From Phorcus lineatus (lineage: Eukaryota; Mollusca; Gastropoda; Trochida; Trochidae): DNA of 64,000 nucleotides. The notes beneath the pieces are model-generated. The model had not been told where the DNA came from and made no database searches. It saw only the letters and a program-made list of their open reading frames with translations. This document shows positions 1-11,639 of the stretch, one piece after another (positions within the stretch are counted from its first letter, which is position 1; the number at the start of each line of letters is the position of its first letter). The stretch covers positions 32,238,054-32,302,053 of the forward strand of contig OV121094.1 in the NCBI GenBank assembly GCA_921293015.1, given 5' to 3'. A program made the position numbers and the translations under genes.

Positions 1-275
1 ACCAAGGCATGTAGTATTTTTACATAAAATCAACAATATCAATATAAGCCCACCAAAAATTAGTGTTATTGTGATTGTTAAATAATACAATGTTTACATA
101 AAAAGTGAAAATATGGTAGTTCAAAATTGTGTTTTTTTCCTATGTTGTGCTATGACATTTGGATGTTTGGAGATCAGGCGTTAAGAATCTAAAACATCTT
201 TTCTGAAATAACGATTTACAGCCGACAAAGGACGTTTAAGGTTTTTACTTATTTTGACATCTCAGAGGGATAACT

Positions 276-447
276 ATTTAAACAGGTGTTACTTGATCTT
301 TACAAATAATTTTCTTAATAACTACCGTGGACTCCAATTTCTGTATATTTCTATAATTGCAATTCAAACAGGTGTTACTTCGTCTTTCCCAATCATTTAT
401 TTAACAACTACCGTGGACACCCAATTTCTGTATATTTCTATTTGAGC
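276..447. repeat. Direct tandem duplication, about 86 bp x 2
   Basis: Two adjacent diverged copies share the blocks AACAGGTGTTACTT, AACTACCGTGGAC and CCAATTTCTGTATATTTCTA, offset by about 86-87 bp. A shorter third trace (AAACAGATACTCCGTC) follows. A small open frame runs through both copies and repeats itself, so it reflects the duplication rather than a gene. Confidence 0.7.
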
Positions 448-699
448 CCAATCGTTTAATTTGTTTAAACAGATACTCCGTCATACCAAGACGTCATTTT
501 AATGTTAAAGCGTGTTAAACTGATACGTAGTACCATTATTTATCTAAATTTTTTTTTGTGTTTTAATACCGACACTTACAACCCTAATTCCCTCGGTAAA
601 TGACTGTGATGTAGTAATCCCCTGCCAAATCGAACTTTTCGGGGATATAGTTATGACCAACGTCCGTCCGTCCGGGTGGGCTGTTCTTCTCGAACCAAA

Positions 700-939
700 T
701 CTGACCGCAGCCTACTGTAGCGCACGTTCTTACGTAAACACAGCTAACCAATCACAATGCGTGCGGCAAAAGCATTCGGTATCACTAGCTAGGGGCAAGT
801 AACTCTCATTTACCATTCGTAAACATTGACCGCCGCTATCCTTATTTTAAACGCGATGATGTGATTGGTTCGCCAATGACTAGGTTTTGTCTGCGCTAAA
901 CTGGTGTCAGCAAGTGCGCTACAGTAGGCTGCGGTCAGA
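700..939. mobile_element. 240-bp MITE-like element with 26-bp terminal inverted repeats
   Basis: The ends 700-725 and 914-939 are perfect inverted copies beginning TCTGACCGCAGCCTACTG. The interior is short and non-coding, and CAATCACA motifs also occur in inverted orientation near both ends. No target-site duplication is evident, so the superfamily cannot be assigned. Interpretation as a non-autonomous DNA transposon is inference from the structure. Confidence 0.65.
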
Positions 940-1059
940 CCCTTGTGGAGAGGATAGCCTAGACAGATAGATTTCGAATCTTGGTAGAGTCAATATTTTG
1001 AAACTTTTATTCCTCGAAACATGGTCGATTTTAATCAGACTGACCCGAACTAAAAATAC

Positions 1060-1590
1060 ACCAGACTTGGTTTAGTGAACAATCATCATGTGTCGAGGTG
1101 ATTTTGGAGTTTTCAACTTCTTCTCACCTTTTAGCCGTTTCAATGGAAACGCAAATTAGAGCAGAGCTCAAAAACCATAAGACGTAACTCATTTTAACTT
1201 GGTATGTTGAACAATATTCGTGTGTAAAAGTGCCCTTTTTCTTTTCAACGTCTTCCTACATTTACTTTTTGCCGTTCATACATATAAAGAACGGTAATTA
1301 GGAATGTTGTGTCCTGACGAGAATTAAAATACTTTAAGGCCAAAGTTGGTTTAACAATCTTCATGTGTTTGGGGTTTTCAATTTCTTCTTACATTTTAGC
1401 CGCGTCCATGGAAGAGAAAATTAGAAATTTGTTCCCGGGCCAGAGCTAACAACCATGAGACCCAAGTCACTTACATTCGGTATATGGAACAACCATTGTG
1501 TATTATGGTACCTTTTTAGGTTTTTAATTTCTTCGTACATTACTTCTGACCGTTGAGTTATATAGAAACGCAACTTAGATTTCCATCCTG
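1060..1590. repeat. Degenerate tandem repeat, about 137 bp x 4
   Basis: Four diverged units begin near 1079, 1210, 1353 and 1489. Each carries an AACAA(T/C)..T(C)(A)TGTGT start, a TTTTCAA(C/T)(T)TCTTC core, a (T)TAGCCG-like block and a GGAA..AAATTAG end. There is no coding potential. The array looks like an old decayed satellite. Confidence 0.5.
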
Positions 1591-1593
1591 CTT

Positions 1594-1912
1594 CATCAGC
1601 GTAGTTGAATCCGCTGATCGAGCTCCTTCCATATACCCTGATCTCTTTCGAGCAAAATTCCTCGTACGGCTTGCGCAGCTTCAATTTCGGGGCTGTGCTC
1701 ACCTGTAATTGTTTAAGCAAATGAAATGTTATCCAAAAAGCTTGAAGCTACTCTTTTGAACTTAACGTAATTTTCCATCCGGGTTGTGCCGCTGTTGCAG
1801 GATGCTAGTGGTATCATTGGCTGGTTAGAAAGCTAACGATACGAGGCTTTTGGCCTAAAGAATATCAGGATATATGGAAGGAGCTCGATCAGCGAATTCA
1901 ATTACGCTGATG
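1594..1912. repeat. 49-bp inverted repeat arms with a 221-bp spacer
   Basis: Arms 1594-1642 and 1864-1912 are inverted copies with three mismatches, centred on GGAAGGAGCTCGATCAGCG. The minus-strand open frame at 1421-1720 covers only the left arm and shows no recognisable domain. Possible origins are a fold-back element or an inverted local duplication. Confidence 0.6.
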
Positions 1913-2288
1913 ATTTGAAAAGTGCAAACACATTTCATTTAATGTAAACAATACAGCTGCATACCAAGGGAAGTCCTTTGTCATTTCTGCTGAAATTATT
2001 TATTTGACGTTTTGAAACAGTAGTAAGTGAACAAACTTCTGATATGCATTTGTATGATACTAGTTAATGAATAAACATTTCTCATTTCATAGAAAACAAA
2101 CCTGTAATATACATGTCATTAATATATTAATTTAGTAAACAAAGATACATGCCAATTTTGAAAAGAGAAAACGAAAGCCTGCTTGAAAGACACCAGTTTC
2201 TCCTCGCCATCACAATTATTCATCATTTCAAATTACATGCCATTAAGAAAGGCCGGGTCATTTGCCTATTTCTTTAGATTGATCTTAA

Positions 2289-2758
2289 AGAGCCACTCCG
2301 AGAGTTGTTGGACTCATATATGCCAAACTTAATCAATGGTGTCATTTGATCGCAAAGTATAGACCGTTACAAAAAAAGACACATTTTAAAGCTTATTGTT
2401 TTTTTACAGTTACAATATGATGGTAGAACGTCGCAATTATGATCAAAAACCGGGCAGTGGCGCGCGTCAAATAGTCAAACGTAATTTTGGAGACTTATCT
2501 AAAACAGCCAGGAGGGCAGTTAGGAGTTGATAGTGTTGGTTAGGTTATATAACTGATATCCATGTACAATGGACGTGATATCTACACCTGTGTGCATTTA
2601 TAAGGCTGTTTTAAGGCTTTCATGTAAAACCAGTATTTGTCATATATATGACTTTTGGACACGAAAAGTTAAGATCTTTTGATTTAATATCACCACATAT
2701 GACATTTAGGTTCGTATCAAAGGTAAATGATATGTTATGAAAATCACGGAGTGGCTCT
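2289..2758 (+). mobile_element. TTAA-flanked MITE, family A, copy 1
   Basis: A 470-bp non-coding element starts AGAGCCACTCCG and ends CGGAGTGGCTCT. It is immediately flanked by TTAA on both sides (2285-2288 and 2759-2762). The interior is shared with the copies at 4804, 43089 and 45247, including the block CTTATCTAAAACAGCCAGG. A TTAA target duplication is characteristic of piggyBac-type transposases. The TIR sequence itself is not one I can assign. Confidence 0.8.
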
Positions 2759-2832
2759 TTAAGGCTGATTAGATTTCACGCAGAAAATGCTGTCAGGGGA
2801 AGGATCACATGAGCCAAAGGTTACCCATTGGA

Positions 2833-2972
2833 TAAAACACATACATGATTGACACAGAGAGTTGTATACGAAATATCAGCTTGCTATCACTGACTTGGGG
2901 TGTCCGCCCCCTCGTGAAATGATAGATAGCTGGTATTTCGTATACACCCCTTGTGTCATCATGTATCTTTTA
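2833..2972. repeat. Imperfect palindrome (fold-back MITE-like)
   Basis: Left arm 2833-2888 and right arm 2921-2972 are imperfect inverted copies. They share GTATACGAAAT and flanking ACATGAT/GACACA blocks around a 32-bp loop. There is no open frame. It is probably a small hairpin-type MITE. Confidence 0.5.
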
Positions 2973-4130
2973 CGTGTCAAGTTATCTGGAACGTAGAATT
3001 TTGGATTCTGTTAATACATGCACGCAAGGAACGCGTGAACGTTTTATTTTTTCGTATTTTTGAAGACTAATGTATATAAGTAATTGGATTTAAACTTTAA
3101 ACAAGCTTAATATGCTATAGCGATACGTATGAAAGCCAAATCATGTTTTATGAAAGATACTCTTTGTCACTTTGACAAATCAATTTTTTTTTCAAAAGTC
3201 AGTACTACTCGATAAAATTACACTATAGATCACATGACTCCAACTACATGTACTCGCGAAGGGGTTTTTTCAGATAAAGGGCGATATAGGCCTATTGTTA
3301 CCCTTTAAACATTGCGTTATGTTTGGCTTAAACTGATATGGTTCAAGGTCCACATGTTCAAAGATTCTTTATGAGAAAGTTTTCTCTGAGCCTGCAATGA
3401 CAATTACTTTTGAGTTACGAGAATCTTAACATAAGGAGGCTTTGTGCAGATTGGCGTAGGTCTATTTTCGTAACAGTGAAGTGCGTTGTCTTTTATTGAC
3501 TACATGTTTTATATGAATCCATTTAAATATAAGAAATGAAAAAACGTTTTCATAAATTATCCTCAGTGATATCACTTGCTCTAAATTTTAAAGAGAGTCG
3601 ATATAGGTATAGAACACATTACCACGCATATAAAATATCAATATAGTTTCAGATACGACGTTTCACAAATTGAACTGAAAGGCATTTGCCTCTGTTTGAT
3701 TTGACACACGTATTTATTGATAAACAAGGGGGACATTGTCACATCCGTGCGTCTTTTTCTTGATTGTTAAACACTTTGAAAAATGGCGAAAATTCTGTTA
3801 AATATTGCAGTATTGACTATCATTGATTATTAACTCAGTATATAATGGATAAAATAGTTTGCCCTCGTTATTCCTTAAAGCAAAAGTTCTAGTTTCCCAA
3901 TACGCGACCTTGTTTATCAACAGTTACTTTGAACTAACCAACTACGCGAAAAAAGCATATATAACAAAATCTACAGAATCGTCCATAAAATCTCGAGAAC
4001 CATACCTACATATGTAGACTACATGGATGTAACTAGGTTTAACTTCCACTGGTTTTTCTCCAGGAACTAGTCCTGAATCTCGAAAAAGGCTCAGTAATGG
4101 ATAATGAGGCATTTTCTATAAGGATTTGGT
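2973..4130. other. No gene seen
   Basis: AT-rich sequence with no open frame of note and no repeat structure that I can resolve beyond short A/T runs. Confidence 0.5.
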
Positions 4131-4790
4131 ATCCAGGCTATTTGACCTACTTGAAGGGTGATGATTATGCAAAATAGGATACCTAGCTGAAAAAAGGGTG
4201 TTTTAGATCTTCAAAATTGAAAGACGAGCAAGCCGCCACAAGTGACGAAAAGAGTGACAGGAATGCATGATAATTGTGTCCAAATTAATTTCTAATCTTG
4301 AATTTGTGGAACCTTTATATTTTAGGAACTTATAAGGGAGCTGATAAGAGATTAAAAAGATACCAAACTAAAATAATAGTGTTTCGACCCCAAAATTAAA
4401 AAAAAACAAAATGGCCGCCACAGTAACTAGCGGCGAGAGCGCATACTATACTATTAACTGTGACTGAAACTTTGTAATTGAAAATTGTAAAATTTACATG
4501 TTTAGACATTTAAAGGGTGATGATCATTACCATACGATGCCAAGGTGTTAACAAAGGTTTTTTACCTCAAAATAAGGAAAAAAACAATATGGCCGCAACA
4601 AACGTCACAATCTTATTTTATATCATCCACAGTGACTGCATCTCTAATGATGAAATGCTTCAACCAGACTTATTAAAATTTGAAATGCTTCGATCATAGA
4701 TATATTTGATACCTAGGTGTTTTTGGAACCCTCAACATAAAGGGAAAAGGCCCCCATAGCCATTATCATTAATATTTCACAGTGACTTAT
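4130..4790. repeat. Degenerate tandem repeat, roughly 180-bp units
   Basis: Diverged repeats share blocks of the type GATACC(A/T)A, a run of AAAATTAAAAA..CAAAATGGCCGCCA and CACAGTGACT. The best-matching units lie at about 4185-4260, 4360-4450, 4540-4640 and 4705-4790. No coding function is visible, and the short frame at 4517-4699 is inside the repeat. Confidence 0.4.
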
Positions 4791-4803
4791 CTTTATTCTT
4801 TAA

Positions 4804-5268
4804 AGAGCCACTCCGTGATTTTCATAACATGTTATTTACCTTTGATACGAACCTAAATGTCATATGTGGTGATATAAAATCGAAACTTTTTAACTTTTCA
4901 TGTCCAAAAGACATACATGACAAATACTAGTTTTCCATGAAAATCTAAAAACAGCCTTATAAATGCATAGAGGTGAAGATATCACGTTCAATATACATTG
5001 ATACTAGTTATATAACCTAACAAACGCTATCAACTCCTAAATGCTCTCCTGGTTGTTTTAGATAAGTCTCCAACATAACGTTTGACTGTTTGAAGCGCGC
5101 CACTGTCCGGTTTTCGATCATAATTGCGACGTTCTACCTTCATATTGTCACTGTTAAAAAACAATAAACTTTAAAATGTGCCCTTTTGGTAACAGTCAAT
5201 TTCGCGATGAAATGACACCATTGATTAAGTTTGGCATATATGACTCCAACAACTCACGGAGTGGCCCT
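4804..5268 (-). mobile_element. TTAA-flanked MITE, family A, copy 2 (inverted)
   Basis: A 465-bp element starts AGAGCCACTCCGTGA and ends TCACGGAGTGGCCCT, with TTAA directly outside both ends (4800-4803 and 5269-5272). Its interior is the reverse complement of copy 1 at 2289-2758, so it is inserted in the opposite orientation only 2 kb away. Non-coding. Confidence 0.8.
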
Positions 5269-5359
5269 TTAAATTATTGATGCAGACACGAGACATTTTG
5301 TAATCGCTAGCCACAAATTAACTGCATGGACAAAAGGAGGAAACATATATTTTTGCCCC

Positions 5360-5962
5360 TCACAACAAAGAACAATGGTCTTTAATGCATATCTGCCGAT
5401 ATTACAATCAATCCTATCAGCTAGTATACCTCGATAGTTATTGAATGAATATATAAGTATTCATGTTATAAAGTTAATTTTAAAAGACTGGAAGTATTCA
5501 ATACAAGTGACGTTAAATCCGCATGAACTACCACATCTGAAATATTTAAATTTTGCTTACAGCCAAAAGAGCGAAAACAGCAGCTTCTATCTGAATCTAA
5601 TAACATTGCTTTTACTATATTTTATATATATATTATATCGGTTTGGTGACAAGATTGCTTTGATAAATAGTATTTCAACCTTTTTCTCAGTTCAAAGTTA
5701 GATAATTTCAAAAGCTGCACACATTACTAGTTCAGCCCTTTTCAACTTTCAATATTTTTTTACATTTGGTGCACAGCTGACAACAGAATTTTTTTTATAT
5801 CTCTACGCTTACATCCGATGTCTTAACATTACACTATTATAGCGAGTCAATTGTAAAGAACAATAGGTAATTCATTGCATCAATAGAAAGATAGTAAACG
5901 CCTTTACCCTCATATGCCTTGAAATAGAAAATTTGAATAAAAAAGCGATCTTTAATAGCTTT
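5360..5962 (+). mobile_element. TTAA MITE, family B, diverged copy
   Basis: This aligns by eye, with many mismatches, to the complete family B element at 39949-40570. Shared blocks include GCATATCTRYCGATATTAC, TTAAATC(C/A)GCATGAACTA, AGCGRAAACAGCAGC and GCATCAATAGAAAG. The right end runs into TTTTAA near 5962. The left TIR is not recognisable. The open frame 5441-5701 lies inside and is not conserved in the other copies. Confidence 0.55.
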
Positions 5963-6954
5963 TAAAGAGTCGTTTTAATATGAAGCAAGACAAATATTTT
6001 TTTAAAATTAGCTTCAAGCAAAATTATCCAGAATGAACTGAGGTTTTGGTCGCAATATCCTCGTAGATTAAATCTCCTGAATAAATTGCTCTTTCTTTGC
6101 AAGAAAATCCGAAATGTATAATGTATGACTCCAGCTAAAACGATTTGAATTGGCTAGATTGTCTGGATCAAAATATAAATATGCAAAAGAAAGCTCAATA
6201 AAATTGCAGGATCCGGGTTCGTAACTAGGATTGTTTGAAGTGGGAGATGATAGTTGCTATACAATGAGAATTTGAATCGCCGATTTAACACCGTTTTTTT
6301 TATCGTCTCTTACTTTTTTACACCGTTTTTCTAATGTAGCTTTATATTTTATCATTGTGTATAACTCTAAAACGGTCAAAAGAACGCCTGTAGACAAATA
6401 AAGGGATCTCACGAACGCGAAAATAAGTGTTTCCAATTACAAGACAATGTTTTTTAATCAAAAGAAGCAGTTTTAAAAGAAACGAACGAAACGAATGAAT
6501 AATTCATTACCCTACCTAAAATGATTAATTGGTGTTCACACAAAAATGGTCGTATGTGTTTTGGTTGATATTTTATTATCTCCTCAACGAATACGGATCA
6601 TCGGGTTTACCCACTTAAGTTAATGCATTTGTTTAAAGTTAATAAACTTAAACGTTTAATACCGAACTTTTGAAAGAATACTTCTTTAAAAAATGTTATT
6701 GCCCCGTGATCATTTACGAAACTTTACGTAACTGGGTGTTTCTTTTGATATTAATTTCAAAACTGAAAACAGATATGTTTTTGGTACATCAACTCTCTTC
6801 AGGAGCGATGTCTAAATGCGTAAAAGGTACAGTAGTATGAAATGGGCTAATTCAGGACATTTGAGGACATACGTACTCACTTAAGTTGTATCCATGCAAC
6901 GAAATGCAACGAATAAGCAACAATTTATTTGTTGAAAATTGAAGAAATGATAAG
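5963..6954. other. No gene seen
   Basis: AT-rich sequence without a supported open frame, RNA gene or repeat. Confidence 0.5.
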
Positions 6955-7104
6955 CAGTGAGTAGATATAAGTAGTAATAAATGAGTAGATATAAGTAGTA
7001 ATAAATGAGTAGATATAAGTAGTAATAAATGAGTAGATATAAGTAGTAATGAATGAGTAGATATAAGTAGTAATAAATGAGTAGATATAAGTAGTAATAA
7101 ATGC
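6955..7104. repeat. 24-bp minisatellite, 6 copies
   Basis: Six near-identical units of GAGTAGATATAAGTAGTAAT plus AAAT occur. Because 24 is a multiple of three, two minus-strand frames stay open and encode 8-residue repeats. These are by-products of the array. Confidence 0.9.
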
Positions 7105-8030
7105 TCTCTGGTGTAAAAACTTATGACAAGCCACGTAGTTATCAATATTTTATTTCAAAACCACATTTATGAACATATCAATATGAAAAATAACCCTCTT
7201 ATTTACAATTATACATTTCCATATATACATCAGACGTAGAACACACAGGACAGAAAAGCATTCACAAACACACCATTCATTGATTACAGTTTTCTAGGGC
7301 ATTCTGGAATTACGTAAATTAATAAAAACATCTTAATTGCAATATTTCATCAGCGTTTATACCACATTATTAATATTTCACTATACAGTTCAAAATTTTA
7401 TTATCTTGTATTCGCTTAATTATCTATCATATCAAATTTTTACAATCATTTCTCTTATTCCAAGAATTAAGTAGAAAATAAATATTATCATGTCTTAGCA
7501 TATACCGCTGCCCGTGCACTTGGTATTTACAATGAACACTCAAAATCGTAAAATCTCCCGAGGAAGTTAAGCATGAATGTTGGGGTTGTTATGAAAGAAT
7601 CGTAGTCAGTGTTGGATCACATTACGATTCCAGTGTCTCGCTGACGTCTCGCGTTGTTCTCGCGATCCATCTTAATAACTTGTAAACAATAGTAGACTTG
7701 AATCCTTCATGATGATGGCGAACTAAACTGTTATTTGAAATAAAAAATAATGTAATGCTGTTACAAAATCGTTCAACAAATGCTTATTGTATTTGGATTT
7801 AACTTTTTTCAATCCAAGATCTTGATTCGGAAATTTGACATTTTGTCAATGTTTCCAACGACATTGCACTCACGTAATATCAAAATATCTTCAGTTCAAA
7901 AGTCATATCTTTACCTGAACTGTCGACTCGAACTACTGCATCTTAGCACTAAACTTCAAATTGCAGCAGTTAAAAGTCAATCCTGACTAAGATTAGAGCG
8001 ATCTCCCTTCAAACCTTTTTGCGAACGTCA
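7105..8030. other. Downstream flank of the GT32-like gene
   Basis: No open frame is supported here. This stretch lies 3' of the glycosyltransferase stop codon and probably contains its 3' UTR. Minus-strand AATAAA hexamers occur near 7396-7401 and 7148-7153 and are candidate polyadenylation signals. Nothing in the sequence decides between them. Confidence 0.35.
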
Positions 8031-9773
8031 CTACAAGTCCATGATGGCGATACCGGCCTGTCTGAGAACATGTCGAGAAATGTCTATGATCATTCCACTG
8101 GTATATTTCACCATATCAGCATCTAATTCGGGGAAATTGTCAACCCAGTGTAAACTAATCGTCTCGTTCTTCCAACTGAACGGTCTCCCCGGCTTGTTTT
8201 GAATAGGACGAGACCGATAGTCGCCTTGCCATGTGGGATGGCAGTTGTGGTTTAAGCATTTCACTTGTAGGTGTGGATCCAAATGAAGGATAGATGGATT
8301 GAGTTCAAGTACACGGTACGCTAGATAATGATCAATAAACCAATAATCTTTATTTTTGAAATTTTGAATCATTTGCTTGAACAGCTTTATGTATTTTGAG
8401 CCTCGTTTTGCCATCAGCGTTCCGTGATTTAAAGATTCGGGCCACCGTCCGTGTATGTGCCAATCAGGGGAAGCAACTGCGTCGTACGTGAAAAGCCCAC
8501 TGGGAATTGGTTGGGTCCACAGCACATTGTAGTCATTGTAAACGCCGCCATATTTAAGAAGAATGTCAGAGCGCATTACTATGTTAGCCATGTGAACGGG
8601 CATTTCTTTACCGTCTTCACTTTCCGGGAACTCGTGATGAACGAACACATATCGCTTATCGTCCGCCAGTCTCTTCCACCATTTTCCCTGCGGTACTAAA
8701 GGCCCGTGAACAAATACCTTTTGGAATCCTGCAACGTAAATAGAACTCAGCAAGCTCAAATACCCCGTGAAAGAAATGAAAGGATCTTCTAGGGAGATAT
8801 AGTGGGCAATTTGAGGGATTCTGGTATTCCCATCGAAATCTGGGCGGATCGTACGTGTCCCGTACATGATCATCCGGGCCAGTGTGTTGAAACGCCCTTT
8901 TCCGGTCCATATATCTTTCGGGAAGATATCTCGTTTCGGGATGACACAAACTACCTCCCCTTTCCTGTCCCTGTTGAAATATCTCTCCGAATCACAGCTT
9001 CTCAAGCCGCCATGTTCTTCCCGACCCTGCGTCATTACGACTTGGAGCTGCTCCCGAGTCTCTGGTTTTGTAAAACTGAGTCTCTGAGCAACCATCAGAC
9101 CGTCCATGAACTCAGTCTCCGATTGGGCGTAGATTCCTGTCACCAGAGGACGACTTCGTAGATGAATCGGGAAATCGACTAAAATGGCGTCCTCGGGAAC
9201 GTAGATTCCGCCCATCTCGTGAAGAAGACTCATTACCAGGAGGTATCGCCCCGAACCCTTTGTGTGGCACGCGGTGTCGGTGAGCTCGTGAAGGGTCATT
9301 TGCGGCATGTCCTCCATGATTTGAGGGAACCACGTGTAGTATTCCTCTTCGTCCTTCTGAGGAAGAATGTCGTAATGGAAGACTATTTTATCCGGCTTGA
9401 ATATCCGAACAGCACTCTTCAGAGCAAGATAGTGTTTGAATTCGAAGAACCTACTTCCACACCAGATGTAATGAAGCGTGTCTGGCGCGAGATCAGGGAG
9501 GAGGTCAACCCCTGGGTCACTCTCAACTGGAAGGTCAAGGTCACTTGGTTCAATTTCATTTTCCCCATGGGCTAGAGCCTTTGGAAATCGAGCGTTCACT
9601 GGTTCAACGACATATTTATTTCCACCGTTTTCGAATGACGTTTGCATCATCCTCAAGGTGACGTCATTGAACATCATGACAAGCATACATAGAACGATGG
9701 TCGTGCCCCAGAATGCCATTTTTTTCATCTTCCGGCTACGTATGTGAAACTTGGTACAAAATCTTGACAGCAT
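8031..9773 (-). CDS. GT32-like two-domain glycosyltransferase, type II membrane protein (main exon)
   Basis: A 580-residue uninterrupted frame. I start at the first ATG (9773). The frame is open for a few more codons, but these cross a consensus splice acceptor (TTTTGTTTTCAG, ending at 9788), so the exon begins at 9787. Residues 10-18 are basic (RSRKMKK) and 19-36 are hydrophobic, giving a signal anchor typical of Golgi enzymes. Two Gly_transf_sug/GT32-type domains follow, at about 98-310 and 320-540, each with the family's R/D..L..GG(I/V)Y landmark: GGIYVPED at 188-195 and GGVYNDYN at 409-416. Known GT32 enzymes carry DxD there for nucleotide-sugar binding. Here the first domain keeps only the second Asp and the second only the first Asp. 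One Asn glycosylation sequon (NET) lies near 536. Donor and acceptor sugars are unknown, and it may be catalytically altered. It may extend N-terminally through upstream exons. Confidence 0.85.
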   Translation of the reverse strand: MLSRFCTKFHIRSRKMKKMAFWGTTIVLCMLVMMFNDVTLRMMQTSFENGGNKYVVEPVNARFPKALAHGENEIEPSDLDLPVESDPGVDLLPDLAPDTLHYIWCGSRFFEFKHYLALKSAVRIFKPDKIVFHYDILPQKDEEEYYTWFPQIMEDMPQMTLHELTDTACHTKGSGRYLLVMSLLHEMGGIYVPEDAILVDFPIHLRSRPLVTGIYAQSETEFMDGLMVAQRLSFTKPETREQLQVVMTQGREEHGGLRSCDSERYFNRDRKGEVVCVIPKRDIFPKDIWTGKGRFNTLARMIMYGTRTIRPDFDGNTRIPQIAHYISLEDPFISFTGYLSLLSSIYVAGFQKVFVHGPLVPQGKWWKRLADDKRYVFVHHEFPESEDGKEMPVHMANIVMRSDILLKYGGVYNDYNVLWTQPIPSGLFTYDAVASPDWHIHGRWPESLNHGTLMAKRGSKYIKLFKQMIQNFKNKDYWFIDHYLAYRVLELNPSILHLDPHLQVKCLNHNCHPTWQGDYRSRPIQNKPGRPFSWKNETISLHWVDNFPELDADMVKYTSGMIIDISRHVLRQAGIAIMDL

Positions 9774-9790
9774 TTTCACAGATGAATCTG
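9774..9790 (-). promoter_or_regulatory. Splice acceptor and short 5' part of the glycosyltransferase exon
   Basis: On the minus strand a T-rich tract ends in TTTTCAG at 9794-9788. It is followed by 14 bases before the first ATG. The reading frame needs one extra base from an upstream exon (phase 1) to read through into the ATG frame. This supports at least one upstream exon. Confidence 0.6.
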
Positions 9791-9799
9791 AAAACAAAA

Positions 9800-11600
9800 T
9801 AAGTCGATATTCAATATAAGAAACACATACATCAGAATTACATTTTACTTATGTCGCTATTTTAACTTAGTTTTCAGAATTACCGGTTTAACTTGGTAAT
9901 CAGTTATTTGCAAATGCATCAATTGTCTATCAATTAAGAGTATGACATTTTTGGTAAAATGGCAAATTAAGCTTTCATTTATTCATTTGACTGGAAAGGA
10001 AAGGTAAAAAACTTAATCAAATTCAAGCTGACAACCTGTTTTATTTCCTGTTGCATGATCAAAAACTATCCATTATTTTATACATTTGATTCACAAACAC
10101 ACAGGTCATTTTGTCTATTGGTATAATAAAAATGCTCACACGAACATTTCACAATCCTTGAATCTATTCGTCAATAAACGTGAGAAACATGACTACATCG
10201 TGGGCTAAATGGCTAAGAGCGTCTTGTACTTCATACGTTACAACAATTGTTATTCATAATTTCACTTTAAAAAAGCGGATAGAAAACAGGACACATTAGC
10301 ATTTACATTTGCCAACGTAAGATAAGTAATACATATTTAGTGTGTTGAGCTTTTTCTGGTAATGAATATGTTAAGGATACAATATAGGCACCTGTGACAT
10401 GCGAAAACTATGAACAACTTGTGTCAAAATAATAGGATCGTATGGATCAGGAGGAATAAGGCGAGAAAATATATTTTCAAAGTAAAGAGATTTGACATGA
10501 TTTAATGTTAAAGAGATTTTTTTAACAACATATATTGCAGAGAGAGAGAGAGGGGATGTTATAAGTATAATGATATACAGAGAGGTTGAGCACATTCTCT
10601 CGTGTTCAATACCTCTGCACTGTGTCGGAACGCGTCAACCGGAAACATGTAATTATGCAATCATTCAGGTTCAAATATTTTATTTATATTTTTCATATCT
10701 AGTATTTGGTTATAAGGGGGTCCTCGAAACAATTAAGATGAAAATGGATGGTTTGTTAGAACCCATTCCACTAAAAAATAAGCGAATATTTAGGTCCACA
10801 GAGCTATCAGGTCAGTTACGCTGGATCGCTCTCTACACAATCCAATGATACGACTATCACTAAGTAGTAGCGCCTGTATCCAATAATACAATTAATTTAG
10901 ATATCTACAATATATATTTCCTTCAGTCAAATACATTCATAGATATAAAACATAATTCCGTAGTTAAGCATCTAAACACCTCAAGAAACAGCATATACGT
11001 CTCTACGCAAAGTTTAAAATCGTACTCAATGAACTTCGTTCTTGTCTGATCCCAGACGTAATCCCGTGAAATTATGAATGAAAACAAGCCTTTACATTAT
11101 TCATAAACGCTTCAATTCAATTTGGAACCCTTCTCACGGCTCTTAAGAACTTGCTATTGAAACGTGGATTGTTGATATAAATAAACAGATACGCTGGCCA
11201 TAAATGATTGCTCCTTTGAACCAAGCGCAACAATACTCCACTTACAGAAGATTAGCTTGGCTCTATACCGAGCCTCTTTCATATGCCTAAATCGCTTATT
11301 TCTATATAACCGCTGACTTGTGTCGTTATAAATATGTACGGGTGACATAACGTACTTATATTTTAGTCTATATCAATTGATTTTCATGAGTCGTTAGTTT
11401 GTATATTTGTTTGTTGCTATTGGATGTTCGCCTGTGCGTCATGTAGCAGAATTTTTTTTGCTAAAAGCAAACATCATAACACAAGTAAATAGTAACATCT
11501 TTTCATTTGAAGGTTTGACAGGTTAACATATTTATCCTGAATGGCCACATTTTAGATATTTGTTTCAGTCAGGTTAGGAACTAAAAAGGCATTTCAGTTG
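9800..11600. other. No gene seen (possible long intron)
   Basis: AT-rich sequence with only short chance frames. If the glycosyltransferase uses the upstream exons proposed below, this is part of its first intron. Confidence 0.4.
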
Positions 11601-11639
11601 AACAATTGATAGGCCTATTTGTCCATAAGAAATCTAAAT

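Noticed and set aside
1600-1930. Second hammerhead ribozyme at the CTGATGA motifs
   Set aside because: CTGATGA occurs near 1597 and 1907, but no stem II followed by GAAA with matching stems can be drawn.
6852-7145. Repetitive minus-strand small proteins
   Set aside because: Entirely encoded by the 24-bp minisatellite.
8451-9747. Plus-strand and other-frame open frames over the glycosyltransferase
   Set aside because: They overlap a clearly coding minus-strand frame and show no motifs. They are codon-bias shadows.
9774-9797. Glycosyltransferase start upstream of the first ATG
   Set aside because: The upstream codons begin with TTG and cross a TTTTCAG splice acceptor, so the first ATG at 9773 or a spliced upstream exon is more likely.
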